Positions 23,145 through 32,561 of a stretch of 64,000 nucleotides of DNA are shown piece by piece (within the stretch, counting starts at the first letter, position 1; each line of letters begins with the position of its first letter). Under the pieces are notes generated by a model, which saw nothing but the letters and a program-made list of their open reading frames with translations, searched no databases and was not told the origin of the DNA. Source of the stretch: Nocardioides conyzicola (GTDB lineage: Bacteria; Actinomycetota; Actinomycetes; Propionibacteriales; Nocardioidaceae); the NCBI RefSeq assembly GCF_039543825.1, contig NZ_BAABKM010000002.1, positions 776,133 through 840,132 of the forward strand, given 5' to 3'. Made by a program: the position numbers and the translations under genes.

Positions 23145-24379
23145 ACCTGGAGCGCCGTACCTTCCTCCAGGCCGGCGCCGCCGGCCTCGTGTTCTCCAGT
23201 CTGCCCGGCGCCGCGGCGTACGCCGCCCGTCCGCGCAAGCGCGCCTACGTGCTGGTCATCGACGGCTGCCGACCCGACGAGCTCGACAGCGGGCTGACCC
23301 CGCGGCTGGCCGCGCTGCGCGGCAGCGGGCTGCGCTTCCCGCGGGCCGCGTCGATGCCCGTGATGGAGACCATCCCCAACCACGTGATGATGATGACCGG
23401 GCTGCGCCCCGACCGGACGGGCGTGCCGGCCAACTCGATCTACGACCGTCGCGCCAAGGTCGTGCGCGACCTGGACCGGGCCAGCGACATCCGCTGCGAC
23501 ACGATCATCGAGCGGCTCAACCGTCGCGGCGCCACGACCGGCACCGTGCTGTCGAAGGAGTACCTCTACGGCGTCTTCGGCGGTCGCGCCACGCACCGGT
23601 GGGAGCCGCGGCCGACGCTGCCGATCACCGAGCACGCGCCCGACGTCTTCACGATGGAGGCGGCGCTGACGATGCTCGAGGACTTCGACCCGAACCTGAT
23701 GTTCGTCAACCTCGGCGACATCGACCGGTTCGGGCACGCCGACATCACCGGGCCGCTCGGGCTGAAGGCCACCCGGCGGGCCGCGCTGGCCGACACCGAC
23801 GCGCAGGTCGGCCGCTTCATCGACGCGCTGCACGACCAGGGCAAGTGGAGCCACTCGATCGTGATCGTGCTCGCCGACCACTCGATGGACTGGTCGACGC
23901 CCGACCACGTGATCAGCCTGACCGCGCCGCTCGCCGCGGACCCGCTCCTCGCCGGCAAGGTCCAGATCGCCGACAACGGCGGCGCCGACCTCCTCTACTG
24001 GACCGGTCCGGCGTCGCAGCGCGCGGACGCCGTACGCCGGATGCGGCGGATCGCCCGGGCCCAGCCCGGGGTGCTGTCCGCCCACGACCGCCGCGAACGC
24101 ACCCTGCGGCTCGGCCCGCAGGCCGGCGACGTGGTCGTCTTCTGCAAGGCCGGCTGGCGCTTCAGCGACCCCGACCCGGCGACCTCCAACCCGATCCCCG
24201 GCAACCACGGCCACCCCGCCACCCGAGCGATCCCCTTCTTCATCGCCGGCGGCCACTCCGTCGTACGCCGTCGTGCGGACACCCGCGTCGCCCGCACCGT
24301 CGACGTCGCCCCGACCCTCGCCTCCTTCTTCAAGGCCGGTCACCCCCGAGGCGGCTACGACGGCCGCGCCCTGCTGTAG
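23141..24379 (+). CDS. Nucleotide pyrophosphatase/phosphodiesterase-type phosphatase, Tat-exported
   Basis: A 412-residue member of the alkaline phosphatase superfamily, NPP branch. The short Tat signal is ERRTFLQAGAAGL. Metal and nucleophile residues are visible: VLVIDGCRPDEL (first Asp), METIPNHVMMMTG (Thr nucleophile next to the Asn), NLGDIDRFGH, ADHSMD and GNHGH. It should hydrolyse phosphodiesters or pyrophosphates outside the cell. The GTG at 23141 overlaps the phoD stop, which places its expression under the same operon; an upstream extension of the frame lies wholly inside phoD and was dropped. Confidence 0.92.
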   Translation: MNLERRTFLQAGAAGLVFSSLPGAAAYAARPRKRAYVLVIDGCRPDELDSGLTPRLAALRGSGLRFPRAASMPVMETIPNHVMMMTGLRPDRTGVPANSIYDRRAKVVRDLDRASDIRCDTIIERLNRRGATTGTVLSKEYLYGVFGGRATHRWEPRPTLPITEHAPDVFTMEAALTMLEDFDPNLMFVNLGDIDRFGHADITGPLGLKATRRAALADTDAQVGRFIDALHDQGKWSHSIVIVLADHSMDWSTPDHVISLTAPLAADPLLAGKVQIADNGGADLLYWTGPASQRADAVRRMRRIARAQPGVLSAHDRRERTLRLGPQAGDVVVFCKAGWRFSDPDPATSNPIPGNHGHPATRAIPFFIAGGHSVVRRRADTRVARTVDVAPTLASFFKAGHPRGGYDGRALL

Positions 24380-24436
24380 GCGCCGGCCGACACGCCGGGT
24401 TGGGCGTTTCTTGGTCCGGTCGTGGACAGTAGGGGG

Positions 24437-25984
24437 GTGCGTATTCCTCTCGGTCGCCTGACCCTGCCCGCAATCACGCTGCTCGCCGCCACGCTCGTCG
24501 GCGGGGCTCTGTCGATGCCCGCTCACGCCGAGACGGGCAACCCGGAGCCCACCGCGTCGACCGATGCCGCGGCGGACGCGCTGGACCAGGTGCAGTCGAT
24601 CCTCGCCGACCCCGCAGCCGCCGACGCCGACGGCCGCGACCTGACGCTCGCGCTGCGCGACCTGCGGATCCGCCAGGACCAGCTCTCCCGCACGGACCGC
24701 GCCCAGGCCTCCCGGCTGCTGAGCCGCCCGCCGCAGGTCTACGGGTGGACCAACGAGCAGACCCGGGCGTTCGGCGACAACGTCCTGGTCCACTGGGACA
24801 ACGGCCAGGCCACCTCCGACTTCGTGAACGACGCCGGCAACGTCGCCGAGCACGTGCTGGCGACGTACAAGGCGGCCGGCTACCGCGCCCCGATGCCGGA
24901 CGGCACGGCGGGCGGCGACAGTCGGCTCGACATCTACCTGGTCGACTTCAGCGCCGCCGGGCAGCAGGGTCTCTACGGCTTCTGCGACGGCTCCGTGGCC
25001 CCGCCGCGCAACGGGCCGTACAACACCCCGGCGTACTGCGCGTTCGACCACAACTTCTCGAGCTTCCCGGCACTGACGCCGGCGCAGAACCTCCGGGTGA
25101 CCGCGGCGCACGAGCTCTTCCACGCCACCCAGTTCGCCTACGACTACTACGAGGACGCCTGGTTCATGGAGGCGACGGCCACCTGGGCGGAGGACGAGGT
25201 GTACGACGACATCAACGACAACCGTCAGTACCTCCCCCTCAGCCCGCTGGCCCAGCCCCGCCAGTCGCTCGACCAGTTCAACAGCAGCAGCCTGCGGCAG
25301 TACGGCGAGTGGATCTTCTTCCGCTACCTCTCCGAGCGCTTCTCGAAGTCGCAGGGCGGGCTGCCGGTGATCGTGCGCAGGATCTGGCAGCGCGCGGACA
25401 GCACCCGCGGCACCCAGCACGACCTCTACTCGATCCGGGCGGTCAGCAAGGAGCTCGCCTCGCAGGGCACCGACCTGCGACGGGTCTACGCCCAGTTCGG
25501 CGACGCCAACCGGCGGCCGGCCCGCGCGTACGAAGAGGGCTCGCACTACCGCGCCGCCGGTGCCGCGCACACCTGGACCTTCACCCCGCGGAGCCACGAC
25601 ACGCGCTGGAAGACCTCGCGCGTCGACCACCTGGCCACCTCCACCCTGGCGGTGAAGCCCAGCGCGAGCATGAAGCGCTGGCGGCTCCGGGTCCAGGTCG
25701 ACCTGCCCAACCGCGCGAGCGGCGTGGCGGCGATCGTGACGAGGTACGACGCCAAGGGCCGTCCCAGCAGCAAGCTGGTCAAGCTGTCGAAGTCCGGCAA
25801 CGCGACGATGCGGCTGCCCTTCGACTCACGCCACCTCACCCGGGTCGACGTCACCCTCTCCAACGCGGGGATCCGCTACGCCAGGTGCTTCAGCGGACCG
25901 GTCGACGGGGTCTCGTACTCCTGCAGCGGCGTCCCGAAGGACGACAACCGCCCGATGCGCTACCGGATCTCAGCGATCCGCTGA
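24437..25984 (+). CDS. Secreted zinc metalloprotease-like protein
   Basis: A 515-residue protein with a Sec signal (LPAITLLAATLVGGALS, cleavage near AHAET at 30). A zinc site HELFH (225-229) and a Glu at 245 in WFMEATATW have gluzincin-type spacing, matching MXAN_6640-type putative metalloproteases. Residues 380-515 form a C-terminal beta-rich domain. GTG 24437 is chosen because GACAGT lies six bases before it and the hydrophobic core follows directly; GTG 24422 is possible. The last 15 bases overlap the end of the convergent helicase gene. Confidence 0.78.
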   Translation: MRIPLGRLTLPAITLLAATLVGGALSMPAHAETGNPEPTASTDAAADALDQVQSILADPAAADADGRDLTLALRDLRIRQDQLSRTDRAQASRLLSRPPQVYGWTNEQTRAFGDNVLVHWDNGQATSDFVNDAGNVAEHVLATYKAAGYRAPMPDGTAGGDSRLDIYLVDFSAAGQQGLYGFCDGSVAPPRNGPYNTPAYCAFDHNFSSFPALTPAQNLRVTAAHELFHATQFAYDYYEDAWFMEATATWAEDEVYDDINDNRQYLPLSPLAQPRQSLDQFNSSSLRQYGEWIFFRYLSERFSKSQGGLPVIVRRIWQRADSTRGTQHDLYSIRAVSKELASQGTDLRRVYAQFGDANRRPARAYEEGSHYRAAGAAHTWTFTPRSHDTRWKTSRVDHLATSTLAVKPSASMKRWRLRVQVDLPNRASGVAAIVTRYDAKGRPSSKLVKLSKSGNATMRLPFDSRHLTRVDVTLSNAGIRYARCFSGPVDGVSYSCSGVPKDDNRPMRYRISAIR

Positions 25985-27952
25985 CAACCGCTTCAACGCC
26001 TGGCGTACGACGGCGGGGTCGGTCGTCGTCCACATCGGCGGCAGGCTCGCCCTGAGGAAGCTGCCGTAGCGCGCCGTCGCGAGCCGCGGGTCGAGCACGG
26101 CGACGACGCCGCGGTCGGTGCTGGTGCGGATCAGCCGGCCGGAGCCCTGCGCCAGCAGGAGCGCGGCGTGGGTGGCAGCGACCTGCATGAACCCGTTGCC
26201 GCCGGCCTGGTCGGCCGCCTTCTGGCGGGCGCTGAGCAGCGGGTCGTCGGGCCGCGGGAACGGGATCCGGTCGATCAGCACCAGCTGGCAGGTGTCGCCG
26301 GGCACGTCGAGGCCCTGCCACAGGCTGAGCGTGCCGAAGAGACAGGTGTGCGGGTCGCCGACGAACTGCGCGGCGAGCTCAGGCAGCTGCGCGTCGCCCT
26401 GGGCGAGGGTGGTCAGGTGGGGCAGCCGCTCGCGGACCGCCTCGGCCGCGGCCTCGGCGGCGCGCCGTGAGGAGAACAGCCCCAGCGTCCGGCCCTCCGC
26501 CGCGTCGACCAGCTCGACGATCTCGTCGACCATCGCCGAGCTCATGCCGTCGCGGCCCGGCGGCGGCAGGTGCTTGGCGACGTACAGGATCGCCTGCCGG
26601 CCGTAGTCGAACGGGCTGCCCACGTCGAGCCCGCGCCACGGCATCGCGTCACCCGATGGCGCCGGCGCGGCGTCGCTCCCCAGGACCCGCTCGGACGGCT
26701 TGAGGCCGACGCTGGTGGCCACGGTCGCGAAGTCGCCGCCGAGCATCAGGGTCGCGGACGTGAAGACGACCGTCTTGTCGGTGAGCAGCCGGTCGCGCAT
26801 GGGCCCCCACACCTGCAGCGGCGCGACGCACAGTCGCGGCGGCATCCGCTCGGTGCCCTCGGACATCCAGAGCACGTCGGAGTCGAGGTCGGCGGCCATC
26901 CGCTCGGCGGTCGCGAAGACCTCCTGCACGGCGCCCTTCGCCTGGGTGAGGCCGGCATCCGCGTCCTCGCCGGCCTTGGGGTAGGCCGAGACGCACGCGC
27001 GGGCGGCGTCGCGCACCAGGACCAGCGCGTCGGACAGCTCCTCGGGGATCCGGTCGAACCGGCCCGGGCTCGCCTCGGCGATCGCGTCGCGCAGGGCGTC
27101 GGCGGCGTCGGCCAGGTCGTTGGCCTGGTCGCCCTCGATGTGGCGCTGGCTGCGCCGGGCGGCCCGCTCCACCTCGGCGGCCCAGAGCTCGTCGGTGGCG
27201 GCCTGGGTCACGCGGGTGGTCAGCTCGTGGGCCTCGTCGATCACCACGACGTCGTAGTCGGGGATCATCGGGACGCTCTCGATGGCGTCGATCGCGAGGA
27301 GCGAGTGGTTGGTGACGATCAGGTGGGAGCGGTGCGCCTTCTCCTTGGCCACCTCGGCGAAGCACTCCTGCCCGAACGGGCACTTCGCGGCGCCCAGGCA
27401 CTCGCGGTGGTTGACGCTGACCTGGCGCCACTCGCGGTCGGTGTGCCGCGGCGCCCGGTCGCGCTCGCCGCTGCCCTTGCCCTCGACCTCGGCCTCGGCC
27501 CAGGTGCGCAGCTCCAGCACCTTCTTGCCGAGCGACCCCTCCGGCAGCACGACCTCGAGGGCGCCCTGCTCGTCGGGCACGCCCTCGCGGATGCGGTGCA
27601 GGCAGGCGTAGTTGGAGCGGCCCTTGAGGACGGCGTACGACGTGTCGACGTCCCCGCCGATCGGGGCGGCCTTGACCGCCTCGACGAGCCGCGGGAGGTC
27701 GCGCTCGACCAGCTGGTGCTGCAGCGCGAGCGTCGCGGTGGCGACGACGACGCGGTCCTTGTGCAGCAGGCTGGGCACCAGGTAGGCGAGCGACTTGCCG
27801 GTGCCGGTGCCCGCCTGGACGAGCAGGTGCTCCTCCTGCTCCATCGCGTGCGTGACCGCCTCGGCCATCTGCACCTGGCCCGGGCGCTCCTGCCCGCCGA
27901 GCGCCGCCACGGCGGTCGCCAGCAGCTCGGTCACGGTGGGGGCGTCAGGCAC
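25970..27952 (-). CDS. ATP-dependent DNA helicase, DinG/XPD family
   Basis: A 660-residue superfamily 2 helicase with 5'-3' polarity expected. Walker A is AGTGTGKSLA (about 46-55) and the DEAH box is VVIDEAHELT. Between them four Cys (NYACLHR and CLGAAKCPFGQEC) supply the 4Fe-4S cluster that is diagnostic of the XPD/DinG group. C-terminal motifs include GRLIRTSTDRG (motif VI). It likely resolves D-loops, R-loops or G-quadruplexes in damaged DNA. No LexA box was seen nearby. It ends inside the convergent protease gene. Confidence 0.93.
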   Translation of the reverse strand: MPDAPTVTELLATAVAALGGQERPGQVQMAEAVTHAMEQEEHLLVQAGTGTGKSLAYLVPSLLHKDRVVVATATLALQHQLVERDLPRLVEAVKAAPIGGDVDTSYAVLKGRSNYACLHRIREGVPDEQGALEVVLPEGSLGKKVLELRTWAEAEVEGKGSGERDRAPRHTDREWRQVSVNHRECLGAAKCPFGQECFAEVAKEKAHRSHLIVTNHSLLAIDAIESVPMIPDYDVVVIDEAHELTTRVTQAATDELWAAEVERAARRSQRHIEGDQANDLADAADALRDAIAEASPGRFDRIPEELSDALVLVRDAARACVSAYPKAGEDADAGLTQAKGAVQEVFATAERMAADLDSDVLWMSEGTERMPPRLCVAPLQVWGPMRDRLLTDKTVVFTSATLMLGGDFATVATSVGLKPSERVLGSDAAPAPSGDAMPWRGLDVGSPFDYGRQAILYVAKHLPPPGRDGMSSAMVDEIVELVDAAEGRTLGLFSSRRAAEAAAEAVRERLPHLTTLAQGDAQLPELAAQFVGDPHTCLFGTLSLWQGLDVPGDTCQLVLIDRIPFPRPDDPLLSARQKAADQAGGNGFMQVAATHAALLLAQGSGRLIRTSTDRGVVAVLDPRLATARYGSFLRASLPPMWTTTDPAVVRQALKRLSADR

Positions 27953-28004
27953 CCGAGAACCCTAGCCGCGGGGTACCCCTCTCGCTGAGGCTGTCCCCAG
28001 GAGC

Positions 28005-28082
28005 GGCTGTAACGCCGGGTTAGCTGCTGTTCCCAGGGTGTTGCAACCTGGTGGGAACAGTCCGTAACCCGGCGTTACAGCC
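28005..28082. terminator. Nested long palindrome between sugar operon and helicase
   Basis: Outer arms of 18 bp are perfect (28005-28022 with 28065-28082); inside, CTGTTCCCA (28027-28035) pairs with TGGGAACAG (28052-28060), leaving a TTGCAA core loop. It follows the last gene of the sugar operon by 13 bases, so it could terminate that transcript, but the two-storey shape is more elaborate than a usual terminator. Confidence 0.6.
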
Positions 28083-28094
28083 CGCGCGTGCGCC

Positions 28095-29057
28095 TCAGTA
28101 CTCCACGTGGTCGAGGTAGAGGTGCCCGACGGCGGCGGTGGTGAGCGGCGTGACGTCGGGGGTGTCGTTCTCGACGATGTACTCCTCGACCTCGTGGCTG
28201 CGGAAGATCCGCGGGAAGTCGAGCACGCCGGTGCCGAGGTCGCACATGTCGCCGGTGGCGCCGTCGCGGTCCTTCACGTGGAACTGCCGGACGGTCTGCG
28301 GCGCCTGACGGACCACGTCGATCGCGAACCCGTTGGGGTCGGCGGCTCCGGTGTTCACACCACCGGTGTAGGCCCAGTAGAGGTCGACCTCGAGGTGCAC
28401 CAGCCGCTTGTCGAGCCGTGACGTCAGCACCTCCCACGGGGTCAGCCCGCCGCCGAGGTCGATCGTGAACTCGTGGGCGTGGTTGTGGTAGCCGTACCTC
28501 AGCCCGTACCGCTTCGCGACCGCGGCCTCGGCGTTCATCTGGTCGGCCCAGGTCTGCCAGTCCGACAGCGACGTCGAGTTGAGGTAGGGCACGACGACGT
28601 ACTTCTGGCCGAGCGTGACCGCGTTCTCCAGCTTGGTCCGCAGCGCGGCCGCGTCGGCGCTGATGCCGTCGTGGCTCGACGACGCCTTGATGCCGATGCC
28701 GCGCAGGAAGTCCCGCATCTGCACGGCCGTCTTGCCGTAGTAGCCGGCCATCTCGACCTTCTCGTACCCGTACTGGGCGAGCCGGGTCAGGACGGCGTCG
28801 AAGCCGGGCGACCCGCCGAGCGCGGCCCGCAGCGTGTAGAGCTGGATGCTGATCCGGTCGTGCTCGACGGTCCGCTTGCGCGGGCGGTGGCCGTGGCCGC
28901 GGCCGCCGTGGGCCTCCGCGGGCGCGACCAAGCCGGACCCCAGTACGGCGGCGCCGGCGACTCCCGCGGCCGCGCCGCGGAACAGCGTGCGCCGACTGGC
29001 GCCCTTCTCCTCGAGCGAGCGGCGCAGGGCGCCCTCGCCGTCATATCCGAAACACAT
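28095..29057 (-). CDS. Tat-exported sugar isomerase/epimerase-like TIM-barrel protein
   Basis: A 320-residue xylose-isomerase-like TIM barrel with a Tat signal: a long n-region MCFGYDGEGALRRSLEEKG, then SRRTLFRGAAAG and a cleavage site near APAEA, followed by a His-rich stretch (HGGRGHGH). Barrel metal ligands are plausible at EKVEMAG, YHNHAHE, HLEVDLYW and QFHVKDRDG. By family these enzymes interconvert keto and aldo sugars or act on 3-keto sugars; export is unusual. Start at ATG 29057 after GGGAAGGAAG; nine more residues are possible. It is the last gene of the sugar operon, 57 bases after the cytoplasmic paralogue. Confidence 0.85.
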   Translation of the reverse strand: MCFGYDGEGALRRSLEEKGASRRTLFRGAAAGVAGAAVLGSGLVAPAEAHGGRGHGHRPRKRTVEHDRISIQLYTLRAALGGSPGFDAVLTRLAQYGYEKVEMAGYYGKTAVQMRDFLRGIGIKASSSHDGISADAAALRTKLENAVTLGQKYVVVPYLNSTSLSDWQTWADQMNAEAAVAKRYGLRYGYHNHAHEFTIDLGGGLTPWEVLTSRLDKRLVHLEVDLYWAYTGGVNTGAADPNGFAIDVVRQAPQTVRQFHVKDRDGATGDMCDLGTGVLDFPRIFRSHEVEEYIVENDTPDVTPLTTAAVGHLYLDHVEY

Positions 29058-29114
29058 GACGAACTTCCTTCCCGAGACGTGCACGTGCTCCCGGACCGGT
29101 CGGTCCGGGACGAT

Positions 29115-30119
29115 TCAGTCCTTCGTGGAGAACGCCGCGTCGAAGGCGGCGGTGGGTGCGTCGAACGCGAGCCGCCTCACGAACTCCAGCGCCTCCGGGG
29201 CACCGACCAGGCGGTCCATCCCGGCGTCCTCCCACTCCACCGAGATCGGCCCGTCGTACCCGATGGTGTTGAGCATCCGGAAGCACTGCTCCCACGGCAC
29301 GTCCCCGTGCCCGGTGGACACGAAGTCCCACCCACGGCGCGGGTCGGCCCACGGCAGGTGCGAGCCCATCCGCCCGTTGCGGCCGTTGCCGGTCTGACGC
29401 TTCGCGTCCTTGCAGTCGACGTGGTAGATCCGGTCCTTGAAGTCCCACAGGAAGCCGGCCGGGTCGAGGTCCTGCCACACGAAGTGCGACGGGTCCCAGT
29501 TGAGCCCGAACGCCTCGCGGTGCCCGATCGCCTCCATCGTCGCGACCGTCGTCCAGTAGTCGTAGGCGATCTCGGAGGGGTGCACCTCGTGCGCGAACCG
29601 CACCCCGCACTCGTCGAAGACGTCGAGGATCGGGTTCCACCGGTCGGCGAAGTCGCGGTAGCCGGCAGCCACCATCTCCTCGGTCGCCGGCGGGAACATC
29701 GCGACGTACTTCCAGATCGCCGAGCCGGTGAACCCGACGACCGTCTTCACGCCGAGCTTCTGCGCGAGCCGGGCGGTCATCTTCATCTCCTCGGCCGCCC
29801 GCTGCCGCACCCCCTCGGGGTCGCCGTCGCCCCACACCTTCGCCGACAGGATCGCCTCGTGCCGCTCGTCGATCGGGTCGTCGCAGACGGCCTGGCCCTT
29901 GAGGTGGTTGGAGATCGCGTAGACGGACAACCCGTGCTTCTCGAGCAGGTCGAGCTTGCCCTGCACGTAGGCGTCGTCGTCGGCCTGCCAGGGGTCGAGG
30001 TGGTCGCCCCAGCAGGCGATCTCGAGCCCGTCGTACCCCCACCCGGCCGCCAGCCCGGCGACCTCCTCGAACGGCAGGTCGGCCCACTGGCCCGTGAACA
30101 GCGTGATCGGTCGTGGCAT
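29115..30119 (-). CDS. Sugar phosphate isomerase/epimerase (TIM barrel)
   Basis: A 334-residue cytoplasmic TIM-barrel protein of the AP-endonuclease-2 superfamily, which includes inosose isomerase, hydroxypyruvate isomerase and keto-sugar epimerases. Metal-site segments: [40 protein letters not shown] and [10 protein letters not shown]. The substrate is unknown. It stands between xylA (23 bases upstream) and the exported paralogue, so it probably acts on the sugar imported by this operon or on a product of the Gfo/Idh enzyme. Confidence 0.88.
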   Translation of the reverse strand: MPRPITLFTGQWADLPFEEVAGLAAGWGYDGLEIACWGDHLDPWQADDDAYVQGKLDLLEKHGLSVYAISNHLKGQAVCDDPIDERHEAILSAKVWGDGDPEGVRQRAAEEMKMTARLAQKLGVKTVVGFTGSAIWKYVAMFPPATEEMVAAGYRDFADRWNPILDVFDECGVRFAHEVHPSEIAYDYWTTVATMEAIGHREAFGLNWDPSHFVWQDLDPAGFLWDFKDRIYHVDCKDAKRQTGNGRNGRMGSHLPWADPRRGWDFVSTGHGDVPWEQCFRMLNTIGYDGPISVEWEDAGMDRLVGAPEALEFVRRLAFDAPTAAFDAAFSTKD

Positions 30120-30142
30120 GTCAGTTCCTTCCGGTGGTGGGC

Positions 30143-31306
30143 TCAGCGGACACCGAGCAGGTGCTCCATCGCGAGCTGGTCGAGGGCTTCCATGGCGACG
30201 CTGCGGGCACGCAGCGCATCGAGGTCGTACGCAGCGTTGCGGACGTCGTCGAGCGACTCCCCCGGTGCGACCGTGGGCTGCTCGAGCTCCATGACGCCGG
30301 CGGCCTCGACCGCGGCGACGACCTCCGGGTCGGCCCGGAACGCCTGCACCTTCTCGCGCAGGATCAGGTAGTTGCGCATGCAGCCACGCGCCGACTCCCA
30401 GACGCCGTCGATGGCCTCGGCCCGCGGCGGCTTGTAGTCGAAGTGCACGTAGCCGTCGTAGCGCCGGTCGGTGCCAGCACCGAGCATGGCGTCCACGGTC
30501 CAGAAAGCGCCGCGCAGGTTGCCGGCGCCGAAGCGGAGGTCCTGGTCGAAGCGCGGCCCGTGCTGCCCGTTGAGGTCGATGTGGAAGAGCTTGTCGTGCC
30601 ACAGCGCCTGGGCGATGCCGTGCGCGAAGTTGAGCCCGGCCATCTCCTCGTGCCCGACCTCGGGGTTCACGCCGACCATCTCGGGGTGCTCGAGCTCGGA
30701 GATCAGCGCGATCGCGTGCCCGATGCTCGGCAGCAGGATGTCACCGCGCGGCTCGTTGGGCTTCGGCTCCAGCGCGAACCGCATGTCGTAGCCCTGCTCG
30801 ATCACGTAGGCGCACACGGTGTCGAGCGCGTCACGGAAGCGGTCCATCGCCGCGGGCACGTTCTTCGAGCCGCCGTGCTCGGCACCCTCGCGGCCGCCCC
30901 ACATCACGAACGTCTTCGCGCCGAGCGAGGCCGCCAGGTCGATGTTGCGCAGCACCTTGGCCAGCGCGTAGCGGCGCACCTCGCGGTTGTTGGCCGTGAT
31001 CGCGCCCTCCTTGAAGACCGGGTCGGAGAACGTGTTGGTGGTGACCATCTCGACGACGAGCCCGGTGTCGGAGAGCGCCGTGCGGAAGCGGTCGAGCGTC
31101 GCCTCGCGCTGGGCGTCGTCGGGCAGCAGGTCGTCGTCGTGGAAGGTCACCGCGGCCGCGCCGAGCTCGGCGAGCGTGTACGTCGCCTCCACCGGGTCGA
31201 GGAGGTCGCGGGAGGCCGGACCGAACACGTCGACGCCCTGCCAGCCGACGGTCCAGAGGCCGAAGGAGAACTTGTCGTCGGGACTGGGGGTGAAGCGGTC
31301 GCTCAT
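30143..31306 (-). CDS. xylA: Xylose isomerase
   Basis: A 387-residue class I xylose isomerase, the usual actinobacterial length. It converts D-xylose to D-xylulose (and glucose to fructose) with two divalent metals. Diagnostic segments are all present: VTFHDDDL with the catalytic His, [22 protein letters not shown] with the metal Glu, [16 protein letters not shown], and LFHIDLNGQ with the metal His/Asp. The ATG overlaps the stop of the Gfo/Idh gene (ATGA). No xylulokinase gene lies in the operon, so phosphorylation must be encoded elsewhere or the true substrate differs. Confidence 0.95.
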   Translation of the reverse strand: MSDRFTPSPDDKFSFGLWTVGWQGVDVFGPASRDLLDPVEATYTLAELGAAAVTFHDDDLLPDDAQREATLDRFRTALSDTGLVVEMVTTNTFSDPVFKEGAITANNREVRRYALAKVLRNIDLAASLGAKTFVMWGGREGAEHGGSKNVPAAMDRFRDALDTVCAYVIEQGYDMRFALEPKPNEPRGDILLPSIGHAIALISELEHPEMVGVNPEVGHEEMAGLNFAHGIAQALWHDKLFHIDLNGQHGPRFDQDLRFGAGNLRGAFWTVDAMLGAGTDRRYDGYVHFDYKPPRAEAIDGVWESARGCMRNYLILREKVQAFRADPEVVAAVEAAGVMELEQPTVAPGESLDDVRNAAYDLDALRARSVAMEALDQLAMEHLLGVR

Positions 31307-32490
31307 GCGGGGGGAATCTCCTGCCAGGTACGGGTGTCGGAGCTGGACTCGACGGCGGCCAGCACGCGTTGGACGTTGAGGCCGTCGGCGAACGACGGAC
31401 TGGGATCGGTGCCGTCGGCGATCGCGGTGACGAGGTCGACGACCTGGTGGGTGAAGCCGTGCTCGTAGCCGAGCCCGTGTCCCGGCGGCCACCACGCGGC
31501 GACGTACGGGTGCTCGGGCTCGGTGGCGAGGATGCGCCGGAAGCCGGCGACCTCCGCGTCGTCGGAGGCGTCGAAGAACTCGAGGACGTTCATGTCCTCG
31601 AAGTCGAACGCCACGCTGCCGGACGAGCCGTTGACCTCGATCCGGATCGCGTTCTTGCGGCCGGTCGCGAAGCGGGTCGCCTCGAAGACCCCCATCGCAC
31701 CACCGGCGAAGGTCGCCAGGAACGACGCGGCGTCGTCGACGGTGACCGGCCCGCGCTCCGTGCCGGTGCCACCGCCCCCGAGGCTGCCGGAGGTGTCGCC
31801 CGCGGCGTACGGGCGCTCCTTGACGAACGTCTCGAGACGGCCGGTCAGCTCGGTGATCCGGGTGCCGGTGATGAACTGGGTCAGGTCGACGATGTGGGCG
31901 CCGATGTCGCCGAGGGCGCCGGAACCGGCCTTCTCCTTGTCCAGGCGCCACGACAGCGGGGCCTCGGGGTCGGCGATCCAGTCCTGGAGGTACTGCGCGC
32001 GTACGTGGCGGACCTCCCCGATCCGTCCCTCGGCGACCAGCTGGCGGGCCAGGGCGATCGCCGGGACCCGGCGGTAGGTGAAGCCGACCATCGCGCGCAC
32101 CCCATGTGCGCGTGCCTGGTCGGCCGCGGCGCTCATCGCCTCGGCCTCGGCGACGGTGTTCGCCAGCGGCTTCTCGCACAGCACGTGCTTGCCCGCCTCG
32201 AGCGCCGCGATCGCGATCTCGGCGTGCGTGTGGCCGGGGGTGCAGATGTCGACGATGTCGATGTCGTCGCGCGCGATCACCTCGCGCCAGTCCGTCGAGC
32301 TCTCGGCCCACCCCAACCGCGCTGCCGCCTCGGCGGCCCGGTCGGCGTCGCGACCGACGACCACCGCCATCACGGGGTGGGCGGGCAACGCGAAGAAGTG
32401 CGGAGCGGTGCGCCAGGCCTGCGAGTGGGCGTTGCCCATGAACGCGTGCCCGATCATCGCGACACGCAGGGAACTGCTCGGGTCGGTCAT
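31303..32490 (-). CDS. Gfo/Idh/MocA family sugar oxidoreductase
   Basis: A 395-residue NAD(P)-dependent dehydrogenase. The Rossmann domain starts [16 protein letters not shown]; the conserved CEKPLA motif (about 110-115) carries the catalytic-site Lys, and the C-terminal beta-sheet domain includes [10 protein letters not shown] with the His of the EKP/GxxxDxxxH pair. Members oxidise sugars, cyclitols or sugar acids, often at C2 or C3. Its position between the transporter genes and xylA suggests it modifies the imported sugar. A hairpin at 32510-32553 separates it from the binding-protein gene. Confidence 0.9.
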   Translation of the reverse strand: MTDPSSSLRVAMIGHAFMGNAHSQAWRTAPHFFALPAHPVMAVVVGRDADRAAEAAARLGWAESSTDWREVIARDDIDIVDICTPGHTHAEIAIAALEAGKHVLCEKPLANTVAEAEAMSAAADQARAHGVRAMVGFTYRRVPAIALARQLVAEGRIGEVRHVRAQYLQDWIADPEAPLSWRLDKEKAGSGALGDIGAHIVDLTQFITGTRITELTGRLETFVKERPYAAGDTSGSLGGGGTGTERGPVTVDDAASFLATFAGGAMGVFEATRFATGRKNAIRIEVNGSSGSVAFDFEDMNVLEFFDASDDAEVAGFRRILATEPEHPYVAAWWPPGHGLGYEHGFTHQVVDLVTAIADGTDPSPSFADGLNVQRVLAAVESSSDTRTWQEIPPA

Positions 32491-32509
32491 GCGGTCTCCC
32501 AGGTGGAGG

Positions 32510-32553
32510 TGCCCGCCCCCGGCCCCTGACGGAGAGGGGGCCGGAGGCGGGCA
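32510..32553 (-). terminator. Intra-operon hairpin after the binding-protein gene
   Basis: 17-bp arms (32510-32526 with 32537-32553) with one mismatch and a 10-nt loop, very GC-rich and without a T-tract. It begins nine bases after the binding-protein stop, the usual place for a hairpin that lowers read-through or protects the upstream message. Confidence 0.6.
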
Positions 32554-32561
32554 GGTGTCGG

